Origin: Populus alba
Lineage: Eukaryota; Streptophyta; Magnoliopsida; Malpighiales; Salicaceae
Assembly: GCF_005239225.2 (NCBI RefSeq)
Contig: NC_133301.1
Location: forward strand, 12,090,318 to 12,154,317
Length of the DNA: 64,000 nucleotides
Direction of reading: 5' to 3'
Positions within the stretch are counted from its first letter, which is position 1. Every line of letters begins with the position of its first letter. Shown here in pieces: positions 11,591 to 24,935 of this stretch. The notes beneath the pieces were generated by a model that saw nothing but the letters and a program-made list of their open reading frames with translations, did no database searches and was not told where the DNA came from. Position numbers and translations under genes: made by a program.

Positions 11591-12391
11591 TTTTTTAGCA
11601 TTCAGCTATCTCTATGGACGGATGTTATTTTTTAAAAAATGCATCACAAATAAGCTTAGAACATTACAACATAAAATAAATTTAAAAAAACATATAGCAA
11701 AGACAATCTTTCAATCAAATAAATGCGCTAAGGGTGGTGTTTATCTTTTCTTACGCATAACTAATTTATTACCTGAATTTCTAGAACAAATATCTATTTT
11801 AAAATTCCTAATTTCCTTTAATTATTAGATGGTAACTCTATTATTTTTATTTTTCCCTTTTAAATTTCATTGAGTCTCGTGTATTCGTCAATGTGTGAAC
11901 ATTAAACATCTATAAAATCAAGGCAAGTACAATTTGAATTCCAGAATGAATTCTTTTCAACTTAATGAGACAATTATGCTAGAGCTTTTCTTTTTTCATT
12001 TCTTTCCTATTCAATTTAGGAATTTTAGTTTTTCATATCTAGTTTGTGAATTTATTTTTCTTACTTTTTTATTTATTTATAAATTATTTAGTTTAAGAAT
12101 TTTATTTTTTCAGTAAAGACTTGAATGAATAAAAAATAAATATTTTAGATATCTTTTTATAATTATAATGTTTTTTATCTATAAAAAAATTAACTGATAA
12201 CAAATCTTGTCATCCTTCGCATCTAATTCACGTCTAACTGCGTAAATCATCTTACTCAATTTCATTGTTCATCATCTCTAAAGTATGCTTTTGTATTTTC
12301 TAGTGCATTCAGTCTATCTCTTAGCATGTTCTTGTTTCCAATGGCCGCAAGTGGCAGCACCTTAGAAAAACTCTCTTTTAACTTATAATAT

Positions 12392-12444
<53 letters not shown>

Positions 12445-12445
12445 A
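12392..12445. repeat. (CA)n(TA)n microsatellite just upstream of WAT1 start
   Basis: About 20 CA units (12392-12432) followed by TA units to about 12445, then AAAGCAG. It lies only about 35 bp before the WAT1 ATG, so it is in the promoter or 5' leader. The TA run could serve as a TATA element, although that would leave a very short leader. Confidence 0.9.
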
Positions 12446-12479
12446 AGCAGTTTAATTTGTTGCAATTGACAAGCAAGAT

Positions 12480-14363
12480 ATGGGTGCATTTGAGGATTCC
12501 AAGCCTGCGCTGGCTATGTTAGGAATGCAATTCAGCTATGCAATTGTTTCTCTAATCACAAGAGCTGCTCTTATACAAGGAATGAATCCTAGGGTCTTCG
12601 TTGTCTACAGGCAAGCTATAGCAACTGTGTTCATTGCTCCTTTAGCTCATTTCTCAAGGTATTTTCTACATGCTTAAAATCTTCTGTAACACACACACAC
12701 ACCCACACGCCCCAACATTCGTTTGATATTCTCTTTCAATCTCTTGTGTTCACGGAAGAAAATCAGGTGGAACTTCTATGGGATTAAGGAGTTTTTCTTT
12801 GGTGTTTTCGGCCTCGCTTATTGGGTATGCAAGTATATATCAGTCTAATCTAATTTTATTATTTGGCTTCTATGTGTTGAAATCGAGCAACACCAGCAGC
12901 AGCTCGCATGATCATTCCTGACTTTAACCTGCCACAGTGTAACAATCAATCAGAATGTCTTTGCTGAGGGACTGTACTTGGCCTCATCATCAATGGCAAG
13001 TGCAATGGGTAATCTCGTTCCTGCAATCACATTTGTCATGGCATTCCTTATTGGGTAAATGATTCTGACTTTATTGATGATGGTTGATGCACTGTTATAA
13101 TTCACATACAAGGCACCATTGAAGGTAGCAGCTATCAACACTTTGAATTATGAGATCAGTCGACAAGACTTGTGTACAGGGCCTAAAAGAAAAATAATGG
13201 AATGCTTAGTTCCACATAAAACATAGAAAAAACCTCATTAATCAATTAGATTTTCACTTCTTAGGTTACATACTCCCAAACTAACGTGTAATTAACACTT
13301 GCAAATTATTCTGAAATTGAATAGACTGGAGAAGATTAACATTCGAAGCTTCAGAAGTATCGCGAAAATAGTAGGAACAGTGATATGTGTAAGTGGAGCC
13401 ATATCAATGGCATTGCTCAGGGGACCAAAGCTGCTTAACACAACCATTTTTGAGTCGGGAGGTGAGGATTGGTTGCTGGGTTGTCTGCTTATTTTTGCGA
13501 GCACTGTTTGCTGGTCAATTTGGCTGATTTTGCAGGTGTGTTGATCTAAAATTTCTGCTCATTCATTCAGAGATCTTGTTTACTAATATAAGATTACAAA
13601 TTAATTTTAACAGGTTCCGGTTACAGCTAGCTATCCTGACCACCTATCCTTGTCAGCCTGGTTGTGTTTCTTGGCAACACTGCAGTCAGGGATTCTGACT
13701 TTATTCTTAGAGAAAGACTTGGATGCTTGGAAACTGCATTCATACTTGGAAGTTGCTGGTTGTTTATTCACAGTAAGTAGCTCTCTCAGTTCCTGATATT
13801 GGTAATAGGCTGGCATTTTTTACGCTCTGGTCTTGACAGATATCCCAATTACTGAAGGTCAAAATTTTCTGATATGAACACAGGGAATTATAGGATCTGG
13901 GATTTCTTTCTTTGTTCAGGCCTGGGTAATTTCTCAAAGAGGCCCCCTCTTCTCTGCAATGTTCAATCCTCTATCCACTGTTATTGTCACTGTACTGGCT
14001 GCCATTTTTCTCCACGAAGAGATTTACACTGGAAGGTAATAGGATTTGAACTTTAATCTTTGTCCACCCTTTCTTTTCTTTCTATTTGTATACTGGCTTC
14101 TCATCAAAGCCCTCTTTCGCAACATGTCCAGCTTGATAGGAGCAGTTGCTGTGATTACTGGTTTATATATTGTGCTATGGGGAAAAGCCAAAGACTTCAT
14201 AAAGGAGGAAGACGAAGTCGATCCAAAGCTGGAAATTGATGAAAGGCAGACAGTTAAAATCACGATTGAGGAGTCTAGAGGAGTCGAGCCTTTCTTGGAA
14301 GAGCCTCTTCTATCTGATAAATCAAATGACATTGAAGAAAGCAGTAATTTCCATAAAAAATAG
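12480..14363 (+). CDS. WAT1-related (nodulin MtN21/EamA-type) transporter, 7 exons, 371 aa
   Basis: A multi-pass membrane protein of the drug/metabolite transporter superfamily. Arabidopsis WAT1 is a vacuolar auxin exporter, and relatives (UMAMITs) move amino acids; the substrate here cannot be read from sequence. Exons: 12480-12658, 12759-12824, 12938-13054, 13325-13535, 13614-13772, 13884-14035 and 14132-14363. They sum to 1116 nt with all phases compatible. Diagnostic stretches are PALAMLGMQFSYA at the N terminus, VVYRQAIAT, ASSSMASAMGNLVPA, KIVGTVICVSGA, and the second EamA domain with SGISFFVQAW, SQRGPLFSAMFNPLSTV, FLHEEIYTG and YIVLWGK. About ten membrane segments are expected, with a charged C-terminal tail. 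Seven exons and about 370 residues fit the family. A decayed relative lies 1.9 kb downstream. Confidence 0.93.
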
Positions 14364-16231
14364 AGTGGATCTGTAGAGCGTATCATTTTGCAGTTCTTGT
14401 GAGATTACGTATCGAACATGACACTGTAATAATTTTGAAAAAGTTTATTGCTCAATTAGTGCACATCAAATTTAGTATTATTTCACGAAACCTACTGCAA
14501 GGAAGGGTGGTTTGGAGAAGACATTGGACCTTCCCGATGCTATTCAGACATTCCAAGCCAACTAACAAAGGACAAAAAGCTTCCATCTCGAAGACCTGTC
14601 AGAAGTAATCCTGCTTATGTCAGTAACACGTTGAAAACTATTGTCTCATTAGTGATGATCAGCCTGGTTCGTTCACCTCTGCTGTCCAATTAACATAGTT
14701 GATTAAGAAGATAACTAAAAAATCCTAATTAATCTAGCCCCGCCACTCGGTTTCATTTGTGTAAGGCGGCGGCATTTCTATATGATTGAAGTTTGAACAA
14801 TTAACTTTATTTTTTTGTATGTTTTTGAGTTTAATCATTCCAATACATTTAAAAAATATATTTAATCTTCATCTAAAAAAAGTATTTATTTTTTAGATGA
14901 TCATTGTATATAATAAACAATGATTGTAAGTAAACCAAAATATATATAGTTTAATTTACTTATTATCATTGTTTATTTTTTTAATTATATTATTAAATTA
15001 ATAATATTTATTGAATTAAATCGACTCAAAAGACTGAACTAAGTCTTAATTTTTTTTTTAAATAAAAAAACATTAACATCACCAGAACATCTTATATTAG
15101 AAAAATTTGAATCGGCCAGCACGCCTAATCCAGTGGACGCTAGAGTGCATGGTTTTTCTAATTTTCTAAGAATTAGATTAAAATATGCCTTATTTTTTAA
15201 TTGAAGCAATATGCGACCATAAAGAGGGTTGATGTGACACGAATATTGTCAAAGAGTGGGCTATTTGATCATTGGATTTGAATTCATTATTGTTTTGTTC
15301 TGGCTTTGTCTAGGCTCTATGTTAATTTAATCTTTTGCTTTTCTTCTTCTCTTGGCTGCACATGGTTCCATTGCAGCCTCTCTGTGTGCCTTCACAAAGT
15401 TATTTTAATGCTTTCCATTGCTTTGTGGGGGAAAAACATCTTATAATTCTCTAGAGTTAATCTGTTTGAGTACATAAATTTTAAATTCAGTGGCTTGATA
15501 TTTATATAATTATTAATTTTAAGATTTTTAAGATTAATTAAGATGCGTTAAACCTAACTCGAATATCATGTTAATAATAATAAAAAATCTTATAATTATT
15601 TTCTTCCGATCCTGTGATTTAACCGTCATTTGTATTTGGCCCTCGGTATTAATTCTAGAACAAGAACCAGCCAATGGGAACTACGCCAGCCCGTATGGTT
15701 AGGTTGTCATACAAATGAATCGTTTCTGAATTTTCTTCACGGTCATCATCCAGCGGGGCTCGTCTTGATTATTCAGACAATATGGTCGCCTTTCAAAATC
15801 GATGTAACAATTTCTTATTTCAGAAGAGTGGAACAAAAGATTGGACCATGGAGGTATGGCTGATTAGCGTTTGTATTAACAGAACATGAACAAAGAGGAA
15901 TCAAGCACAGCAGTAACACCCTGGCTTCTGATTTCCAGAAGTCCTTGTCGGATTAAAAACACGAAAAAACGAGACTCCTGCATGTGGGAAGTCTGTTCTT
16001 AATTTTGTCTCTCTTCCTTAACTTCGATTTTTAATTTACACTGGCAGAAAGGTTTATAATACTAGGAATATCATTGTCACCTTCTGCTGATACCTGGTTT
16101 AACGATTCTCTTGTCCATGTAAGAGCACTGCATGCACGTGAGATGAGGTGTGTGCATCAGTGCATGTCACAGCAGAACTTTTATCGTTGCCCTAATATCA
16201 AGCCTTGACAGAGAAAACAAAAAAAAGGTGG
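14364..16231. other. intergenic DNA between WAT1 gene and its pseudogene
   Basis: The first few hundred bases are the probable 3' UTR of the WAT1 gene. The rest is mixed sequence without a convincing exon. The short frame at 15630-15863 has no family resemblance and no splice support. Confidence 0.55.
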
Positions 16232-18639
16232 ATTTGATGATTACAGGCCTGCAATGGCAATGTTTGGGCTTCAATTTGGTTAAGCAGGAAAGGCTCTCGA
16301 CTACTAGTTATAAGGATTTCAGGCCAATAGTTTTGAGTGGACTTGCTCTTACTTTCATTTTTTATTTCTGCCCGCATAAGGGTTCTTTTTAGATGTTCAA
16401 ATAAAAAATAATAAAATATTTTCCACTATCAAAAATCAGATTTTTTTATGTTGATTATTGTCAAATAAAGAAGAATAGAACACTTTTTTTAGGATTTTTT
16501 TAACTCTTCGGGATTGATGTCGCACATGGATAAATTTGAATTTTCATGTTACAAAGTCACTAAACAAATAAACAATTGAATAATACAACGCATTATCCTC
16601 GTTAATTTTCAAAGCCACAATTCAAAAATAAATAAAAAAACTAACATGTTACATGTTGATTTGAAGACAAAACATGTGGGAGATTTTCACAGCCACAATT
16701 CAAAAAAAAAAAAAAAAAAACTAACATGTTATATGTTGATTAAATTATGTTTGGTGTCTCTGATTATTATAATATATATAGTACTTTGATCATTTTCTCA
16801 AATTTAAAACTTACTAAAACTTTAACTATTATTTACTTCTATTTTTTTTTATTACATTTATATGTTTTTTTAAATAATTTCCCAAGCAACAATTTAAGGA
16901 GGCCATACAGGCTTGAGTTACAAGAAAAAATTTGGACTCCAAATTTAGAGGGTGCTGCAGTGCACTGCCGTAGAACAACGGATGAGCGCCGCTTGAGAGC
17001 CCCGGTAGCAACCTACTGCTGTAGCTCTCCCTTTCAAAAAACTAATTTAAGAAGGACGTATATTACAATTGATCTTATTCAAAAGGTAGAGGAAGGTATG
17101 GTTCTGCCAGAGCCTTGAGCTGCCTTTAATAGTGCCAACTATTTACACTGTTTCTCGTACTTACTGGTGTGGGATAAGCTCCAAACCATATCTCCAAGTC
17201 TGGAAAGCAAAGAAATCTTGTGTTAATTCTGTTGTCAGTGAACATGAGAAAACAGTGCAGTTACAGTTTTAGAACACATAAGCTGTATTCTAAGGGCTAC
17301 CTTAGTTGCTCCATCACTGACCAAATGGTAGTCTATGTTGTTTTAGTCCATGTTGATTTTGAGTTTTGTATTTCCTATCCGTTAAACAGATGAAAAGATA
17401 CGAACCAAGTTGATGCAGCTGGTCATGGCAATGGGCAGCCTAAGAAGTGAAATAATAAATTTACCCAGCTAGCAAACGTCCCTATACAACTGTCTAAACT
17501 TTGAATTATGTTGATATTGACATGTCTTATATCTTTAAATTTGACAGAATGGAGAAAACTAACATCCGAAGCTTGAGAAGTATCGGAAAAATAGTAGGGC
17601 ATGTATCTGTGTTAGTGGAGAAATGTCCATGGCACTGCTCAAAGGACCAAAACTGCTTAACACAGAACTTCTACCAATAAAATCTTCCAGTACTGGTTCT
17701 GGAAGCAAGACTTGGTTGCTGGGTTCAATAATCCTCTTTGGAAACAGTTGTTCAATTGTAATCTGGAAGATCGTGCAGGTATTTGTTCTGTGAGTTCATT
17801 CCAAATTGCCTGCTGTGTCAATATTAGTGAAATCAGAAATCCTCTAGGTCTAAATGTTTGCTGAAATTCAGAACAGGTTCCAATATCAGCTAGGTGTCCT
17901 GATCCCTTACTCTCTACTGTTTGGATGTGTTTCTTCGGATCCCTACAACAATAGCAATTACGATCTTCATAAAACCAGATCCACAAGCATGGAAACCGCC
18001 TTCAATTCTTGAGCATGCTTGTTTACTCTACATAGAATGTAGCATGCTCTCTCGGTACTCTTTTCTTGTTGCACATATTTTGTTAATTCAAGATCATAAA
18101 CATGTCCTTCCATGGTCTATTTTTAAATTGCTGTGACCAAAACCTTTGTTGACCAGTGAATTGCTTCTGCAAGCATCATTATTCTTCAAACCTGGTGCAT
18201 TGCACAAAGGGGACTACACTTCTTAGCAATGTTCAAACCTCTGCCACCGTTATTGGGACCGTCTTAGCTGCTACCTTTCTACATGAGGTGATCTACACGT
18301 CAAGGTACATAACTCCTCGGAATGTTTTCATGACAATTTATTTTCTTTATGAAGAACTCTGTGTTAGTTATAAAATGAAACAAGTATGAATAGCTAATTA
18401 ATGTTGATAATATTGGTCATCTGATATATTTATCTCACTTCAGCTTGTTAGTTGCTATTGTTGTGATTTCTGGTTTTTATATGGTGATATCGGGTCAAGC
18501 TTCAGACCAACAGGAGATCAAACAAGAGACAAATTTTGTGCCACAAGCTGACGGGACAAATATTCAGCAAGGTTCTATGGATGAATCTTCAGGACATAAC
18601 ATCTGTAAAAAAACATTTGGAAGTGCCACTTCTATATGA
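16232..18639 (+). pseudogene. decayed WAT1-related paralogue
   Basis: Pieces of a WAT1-type gene remain in order. An exon 1 fragment (16232-16285) reads DDYRPAMAMFGLQF and then hits a stop; the expected ATG is lost (AAAAAAGGTGG). Exons 2 and 3 are not found. Exon 4 is about 17548-17778 (KTNIRSLRSIGKIVG, then frame damage). Exon 5 is from 17877, its donor site lost. Exon 6 is about 18155-18304 (TSATVIGTVLAATFLHEVIYTS). Exon 7 is 18444-18639 (LLVAIVVISGFYMVISGQ, stop). The frame is broken in several exons and about 1.2 kb of unrelated sequence separates exon 1 from exon 4. Splice sites at exons 4, 6 and 7 are still consensus, so a transcript is possible but no full transporter. Confidence 0.88.
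16606..16741. repeat. two-copy direct repeat (about 58 bp, offset 78 bp)
   Basis: TTTTCAAAGCCACAATTC... at 16606-16663 recurs as TTTTCACAGCCACAATTC... at 16684-16741; both end in CTAACATGTTA(C/T)ATGTTGATT. It lies within the WAT1 pseudogene, between its exon 1 and exon 4 remnants. Confidence 0.85.
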
Positions 18640-19738
18640 AAAACTCCCTAATGTAGACAAAGTGTGATGAATCTGATCCTCAAATTTAGTTTTTTTCCTT
18701 TCGGAGATACAAATTTCATGTCGAAATATCCTAGTGCTATGCTTCACTCAGGTTCCATCTTCAGAACAACTCTTCTGTGGTTACTTTCTGAAATTGTGAT
18801 GTTCCCCGTCTCATCAAAGTTTTATATAGAACAAAGTAAATACCCTGATATAATAGATGACACATAAACGAGCAATCGAAGACAGAGAGAATGGATTTCA
18901 GAACTCATATTATAGCCAACCCGAAAAGGTAACACCATATTGAACTCTGTTCATTTTTTAAGTGTTCAGTGTTTATATTGATTGACTTCACATTTCAACT
19001 ATAAAAATCCTCCTAATTATTGAAGTTTTACTTCTTAAAGTTTCCGGATCAATATAATAATGCATGTAGTGAAGTAGAAAACTGATAATTTTTAAGGATC
19101 ATTCCTTTTCATCGAGGCAAATCTGCAACATATAATCTTCTTGTGCATTTCCAATTCAACAAAAAACATTTCCACTCAAGATTATTGAATTTTCACTTCG
19201 AAGGCATTCAAGTCGACATGTGTATTAGGCATTTAAAAAATGATGATATCAAAGATCAATTCATGATATTTGAGTGAAGGAAAGTGTAGGGTATAGAATG
19301 GTAATATTAACTTTTTTTCAAAATCTAGAAAGCTACAATTTTGCTTGCCACCATGCCACCATGTTGATTTGCAAGAAGCATATTCTACAGATGACATGAA
19401 TAGATATCAGTCCATGAAGAAGAAAATTGCTGACATTACCAAACTCAAAAGACTGACACAGATCAGAAAAGGAGAAATAAATATCATTGACAATTATTAA
19501 AATAGTTATCCACATCCAGAAACAGTCTAAGCACGACTGGAACTTTCAAATTCAGCTCAATTTTTTCTCCGTGCCCTTTCTTTTCGACATGTTTCTGGTA
19601 ATGACTTCGGGATCCTGTTCGAAATATGAAATACAGTGATATTTGAAACCTACACATAATACCATCTCAAGGAAACATATCCCATTTGCCTGTTTATTTT
19701 TGTATGGCATTAGCTACTGAAAACCGGCTATTGAATTC
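18640..19738. other. intergenic DNA between convergent WAT1 relic and AVT1-like gene
   Basis: Holds the former 3' end of the pseudogene and the likely 3' UTR of the minus-strand AVT1-like gene just before 19739. No further gene seen. Confidence 0.55.
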
Positions 19739-21464
19739 CTAATTATGCTTCACAGTCTGAGCAATAGATGAATATGTGCCCACAGCACCAACAACAACTG
19801 ACATTAGCATTACTGTCAAGATACCTGCTAGCTCAGTTCCCCATTTCTGATAAACTTTAAAAATCTTCAAGTAACATGCACATGGGAGGAAGAATGAAAC
19901 AATAACGACGAGAGCAGCTCCACTCAGAGATGACAAGGACTGAAAAGATGGAAATACCATGGCCATAACTACTGTGCTAATTAACAAAGACATTCTGACA
20001 AGAATACCTGTCGACTTACTATCTTGATACCTGTCTGGCAAAACACTTTCAATTGCAGTGGCAATCGGTGTTATTGTTAATGCATACTTTGCAATTGGAC
20101 CTGCCAATATGGTGTAAATTGCTATCTTGGAGCTGAGTTTTTGCGTAGGGAGATTTAATGTAACTTGAGATTGCACATTCTGACCATATATAAGATAGCC
20201 CAATACGGCCATAGATATGTTGGTGACAGTACATATGACAAAACTTATAAACATGACCTGCAATTGGAGCAACAAAGAGAAAATCAGTAGTCAGTCACCA
20301 CTAGCAACAAAGAGAAACTTGTATGTCTAATTCTTGCATCATTAGGCATATTGAATTGACAACTACAAGTCATTGAAGTGATAGAAAAGAAACCAAACCT
20401 CACCTTGGAAAACTGGTTTTTCTTTCTCATTGAATTGTATATGCTAGGGAACATTGCATGAGCACCATAGCAAAAAGCGTACAAACTGAGTGCAGTAGGC
20501 ACCCCTTGTAAATTTATCAGTGATCCTTTGCCATGAAATCCAACCCCTTTGGTCACACCAACACAAAAAACACAAACAACCACAACCAGAGAAGACAGCA
20601 CCCCGCAGGCCGAAACATAGGACATAACACCGAGGTTACTTAGCCACATAGTAGGCGAGATCAAAATACCTGAAAGAATAACAAAAGAATGCCTGCCATC
20701 TATAGAAAGGCTTCCCAGCTTTAATGCAAAGTTCGGAGAAAGCTTATGCAAGTTGTCCCCTTCCATTATTAGAAGGCCAGTGGATACAAAATAAAGCTCT
20801 AAAGAGGTGAGGAAAGACGCTACTAATTTTCCTTTGCGTCCAAATGCATGACTGGCAATGTCAGAATAACTTGTAACATTAGGGTTTCTATCCATGCATC
20901 TGCGCATCAGAAGTCCAGTAAAGCAGGCTGCAGCCGCAATCAAGATCAGCAGGATCAAGCTTAACCAGCCTCCTGCTGAAAGGGCATACGGAATGGATAG
21001 AATGCCAATTCCTGAGACAAGAAATAAATCGCAAGCGCGCTGTCAGACAAATATCAACGCAAAGCCATCTACACTGTAGGAATTGTTGGAGTTTTGCGAA
21101 GAATAGATCCTGTTTCCCTGTAAAAAGCGGGTTTTTGGAGAATTTGCGAGATCGAAAGCAACAAGCAATGTTGCTACACTTTAATTAAGAAAGTATGATG
21201 TTCATATTTTTCTGATCATATGTTTTTTTTTTCTTAGTTCAGTTCAATCATATTGATTCTAGTTCTTCAATACAGTAAAAAAAAAACCGCATCTTTTTCA
21301 GCCTTCGAGGCTCGATTGCCGAATTTTAGCTATATTGGACAGTATAGAAAAGAAAAGGAATTAAAAGGAAAAAAGAAGAAAAGGATGATGTTAATGAACA
21401 TACCTGAAAGAGCGTTGATGCCATTAATGCAAGTCTTTAGGAAGCTTACTTGTTTATTCTCCAT
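19739..21464 (-). CDS. AVT1-like vacuolar amino acid transporter, 3 exons, 395 aa
   Basis: An amino acid/auxin permease (Aa_trans) family protein. Relatives exchange neutral amino acids across the vacuolar membrane using the proton gradient; substrate and membrane are inferred. Exons in transcription order: 21464-21404 (61 nt, ATG), 21011-20404 (608 nt) and 20257-19739 (519 nt). They sum to 1188 nt with compatible phases. The protein opens MENKQVSFLKTCINGINALS and joins to GIGILSIPYALSAGGW, the conserved start of the family core. Later marks are SYSDIASHAFGRKG, LYFVSTGLLIMEGDNL, FCYGAHAMFPSIYNSM, the exon 2/3 join SK|VMFISF, and YGQNVQSQVTLNLPT. About ten or eleven membrane segments. It lacks the long hydrophilic N terminus of some AVT1 members, as in shorter AVT1H/I-type proteins. 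Confidence 0.92.
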
Positions 21465-21528
21465 TGTTTCTCAGAATTTTTGTTCACTTTTTAAACTATG
21501 TGCTAAATATAATGAAGGGTTTCGTTTC

Positions 21529-21536
21529 TTTTTATA
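21529..21536 (-). promoter_or_regulatory. TATA box of the AVT1-like gene
   Basis: TATAAAAA on the minus strand, about 65 bp upstream of the ATG at 21464, preceded by unrelated AT-rich DNA. Spacing is reasonable for a short leader. Confidence 0.6.
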
Positions 21537-22894
21537 CATCTCTCTCAATGCATATTGTATGAACTCAGCGATCAGGAAAAGTAGATGGAAAGTAGGGATC
21601 TAAGAAGATACCTAGTTTCCTACGACTACTGAGATACGGCACCTTTTACGGAAGGAATTCATCAGGATATTTGTTAGCACTTGTGTTTTCGGTTTTACCT
21701 TAATTCTTGTCTAACAACCTTTCACATTATCCTAATTTATCATTTTTTTCAAGCAAAGTAATTCTTTTCTAACAATCTTGCAAACCTTGGAATGGAGGAT
21801 GAGTGATGTAGGAGATTGCAGGAGATTTGAGCTGTCACATATATATGGTATTGTTGCCATTCAACTACATGAACATTCAGTAGATATGTTCATGTACAAG
21901 TCTATAAAAGATGGAAACATATATGATTTTTAATCTAATTATTTGATCGTGCTTATAATATTTTATCGAGATGCTTGAGAGGCCTTGGTCTTTAGCAAAA
22001 TGCATGAGTTAGCTATAGCCAAATAAGATCATGAAGACTCTAAATAGACATAAGAATAAAATTGATGTTGTATCTCTCAAAAATCATCTTTCTACAAAGG
22101 CGATATTTTAGGAGTGGCTGATCAATCGCGATGATTTATCAGAAAGGAAAAAAAAAAAAAAACCTAACAGGGAGCTTAATAAAATATAAAAGAAATCATT
22201 TATTTTTTTGGTTTATTGAAAGATTTAAATAAAATAGAATAAAAATTTTCAAATCCCCTCCCTTTCCGTCCCTTCTATAACAAATTTATGAGATGCACCT
22301 ACATCCAGAATATTTTCTAAGAAGGTTATCCATCAATCAATCACTAAAATCAAAATAATGGACTTTAAGGGTTTTTTTATTATAAAAAAAGTTCAATTTT
22401 GATTTTTTTAAATACTGAAGACGCTAGAGTGTAGGTTTACGTTCCGTGGTGAGTCAAGTCCAAATTTGTTTGAACATTGCAAAATTTATTCAAGCCTAAA
22501 GAATTATTTAGTATTTTTTATTAAATTTAATCTAGTTAATTAACTTTAAAATATTCCTTATTTAATTTTTTTATCTAGTTTAGATTTAAAAATTAAATCG
22601 TATAAGAGTTGGCCTAACATAACTGAATCGATTAAATTGGTTCAAAGACATCCAAACAGACTGGTAAAAAAACTAGGATAATAAAGAAAAAAAGATGAAA
22701 TTAACATAAAAAAATCCTTCAACCCAACTTCTTGTCTAGCTTCAAATTGAAAATTAAATTATGTGAGAGTTGTCCTGACGTAGCTCAATTAACTTGATCA
22801 TTAAAAAAAAAAAATTCTAGGGATAAAATTAAGAAAAAAAATTGATGGAAGGCATCCCCTCCTCATGGAACATTGTGAATTGGAGCGGCGCCTC
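21537..22894. other. intergenic repeat-rich DNA
   Basis: Distal promoter of the AVT1-like gene, then worn transposon-like sequence (about 22380-22860) with repeated phrases such as TTGGCCTAACATAACT and TTGTCCTGACGTAGCT. No gene seen. Confidence 0.55.
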
Positions 22895-24935
22895 TTTTTT
22901 TTTTTTCCCAGTTATTGTTTTGCTTTAATTATCGATTTTTTCTTCTTTTCAATTCCATTATTTGATATTATGTTAATATGCATTTAGGGTTGATGATTTA
23001 TTTTAATCTACTTTTTATGTTGTTACTGAGATCTAGATAAAAAAAATATTCTAACATCAAATTAGTGCTCAATTTCACAAAAAAAAAAAAATCCAATTTA
23101 TTGTTTGCAAGACATTGAAAATAAGAACACTAAAATTGGGAAAAAAAAATGACAACTCTTTTTGTTTCTTAACAAAACTATGGTATTGACTTTGATCCTT
23201 TTTCTTCTTCTTCTTTTTTTTGCTTTATCATCAATTTTTTTAAAAAAATTTATTCTTCAATGTTGGGTTGATTGAGACTTGGGGTTTGTAATTTGTTTTG
23301 ATATATTTTTCATAATTTGTTTCTTTTTATATGAGAAAAGAATCCAGTTTTATTTTTTGAGAAAATTGAAAATGAGACAATGAGATTGAAATAAAGAAAA
23401 AATAAGGCCCTTTTAAAATAAAATGGTGTTAACGCCTTTTTGCTTAATTTTTTCTTAGGATATTTTCAAGTTTTCTTTTTAGTCATTTTAGCATCTGCTA
23501 TTAAACAATTTAGTTTAAAATTTTATTTTGTTCATATTTAATCTTTAAATTTAAAAGTGCAGAGAGAGAGTTACTGAAAAACATCAAATGAGAAAGAAAA
23601 AAGTTGATTAATTGGATTTCAATGATAGAAAAAGCTAAATTTGATGTCAAAGTTTTTCTTTTGGCAAGATAAGTTTCATTAAAGTGTTTTTGGACTTCCT
23701 AATTTCTTGAAAAATAGATTAGAGTTGAGATATACTTATTTCCCATTTGATTTTTTGTTTTCTAATCGATTTTGAGTTTTTTTTAGTTGAGGAATTATTT
23801 TTTTAAGGTTATCAAAGTGTTTTTAAATATAAATATGTAAAGAATTATTAAAAAAAAATACCCAACATGATTTTTAAGAGACCTCTATAGAGGTCAGAAA
23901 CCAGGTTTGCTAAAAACGTATATTTTGTTTCTTTTTTAAAAAAAAAATTGGGTATGCAATTTGAAAAGGGGAAAAAAAAAAAACCCAAGCATGGGCCTAG
24001 GCTAGCATGCAACCACCAAAATGACATCCCTTTTTGTTTCTTAACAAAACTATGGTGTTGATTTTGGTCCCTTTTTCTTCTTTTTTTCTTTTCTTTTATT
24101 ATTATTTTTTTAAATTTTATTCTTCAACATTGGGTTGATTATGATTTGGAATTCATAATTTATTTTAATCTACTTTTTACATGGTTATTTTAATATAAAA
24201 AAAAATCTCAATATTGGGTTGGTACTTGATTTCACGAGAAAAGAATTTGGTTTTATTTTTTGAAAAATTGAAAATGAGAGAATGAGATTGAAATAAAGAA
24301 AAAATGAGGCCCTTTAAAAATAAAATGGTGTTGGTACCTTTTTGCTTAATTTTTCATATTTTCAAGTTTTGTTTTTAGTCATTTTAACTTTGCAATTAAA
24401 CAATTTAGTTAAAAGTTCATTTTGCTCACATTTTATTTTTTAAATTTAATAGCAAAGAGAGTCATTGAAAAAAATCGAAGGAGAGAGAAAAATATTAGTT
24501 GATCGGATTTCAATTAAAAAAAAAAGCTAAATTTCATGTTAGAGTTTTTCTTTTGAGAAGAAGATTTTCATTAAAGTGTTTTTGGATTTTTTTAATTTGC
24601 TGAAATAATAGGTCAGAGTGGAGATAGATTTGTTTTTCATTTGATTTTGTGTTTTCTAATTAATTTTGAGGTTATTTTAGTTGATGAATTATTTTTTTAA
24701 GGTTATCAAAATGTTTTTAAATGAAAATCCGTAAAGAATTAGGTTTTGAGTAGATAAAAATACCAACACGATTTTTAAGTTACCTTTATGGTGGTCAAAA
24801 ACTAAGTTTGCGAGGGGCACATAGTTCGCTTGTGTTTTTTTAAAAAATAATGGGTGCGCAATTCGAAGAAATAAAGAAAAAGCTCGAGCCCAAGCTTGTT
24901 TTATGGCCTAGGCGTGTGGGGGTAAGCAGCCCTAT
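22895..24935. repeat. diverged tandem repeat, unit about 0.87-0.9 kb
   Basis: Copy A spans about 23145-24016 and copy B about 24017-24935. Shared landmarks include TTGTTTCTTAACAAAACTATGG (23160, 24035), ATGAGGCCCTTT-type sequence (23400, 24305), CAAGTTTT...TTTTTAGTCATTTTA, and a GGCCTAGG segment near each end. A partial earlier copy lies at about 22895-23144. No terminal CA/TG, primer site or coding frame was found, so this is a local tandem duplication of older repeat DNA rather than an LTR element. Confidence 0.8.

Larger units (their letters stand above)
9917..12391. other. AT-rich intergenic DNA upstream of WAT1 gene
   Basis: No gene recognised. It holds a perfect two-copy 30-bp tandem repeat at 10703-10762 and a degenerate tandem array at about 11130-11590, listed separately. 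The rest is AT-rich with short chance frames. Confidence 0.6.
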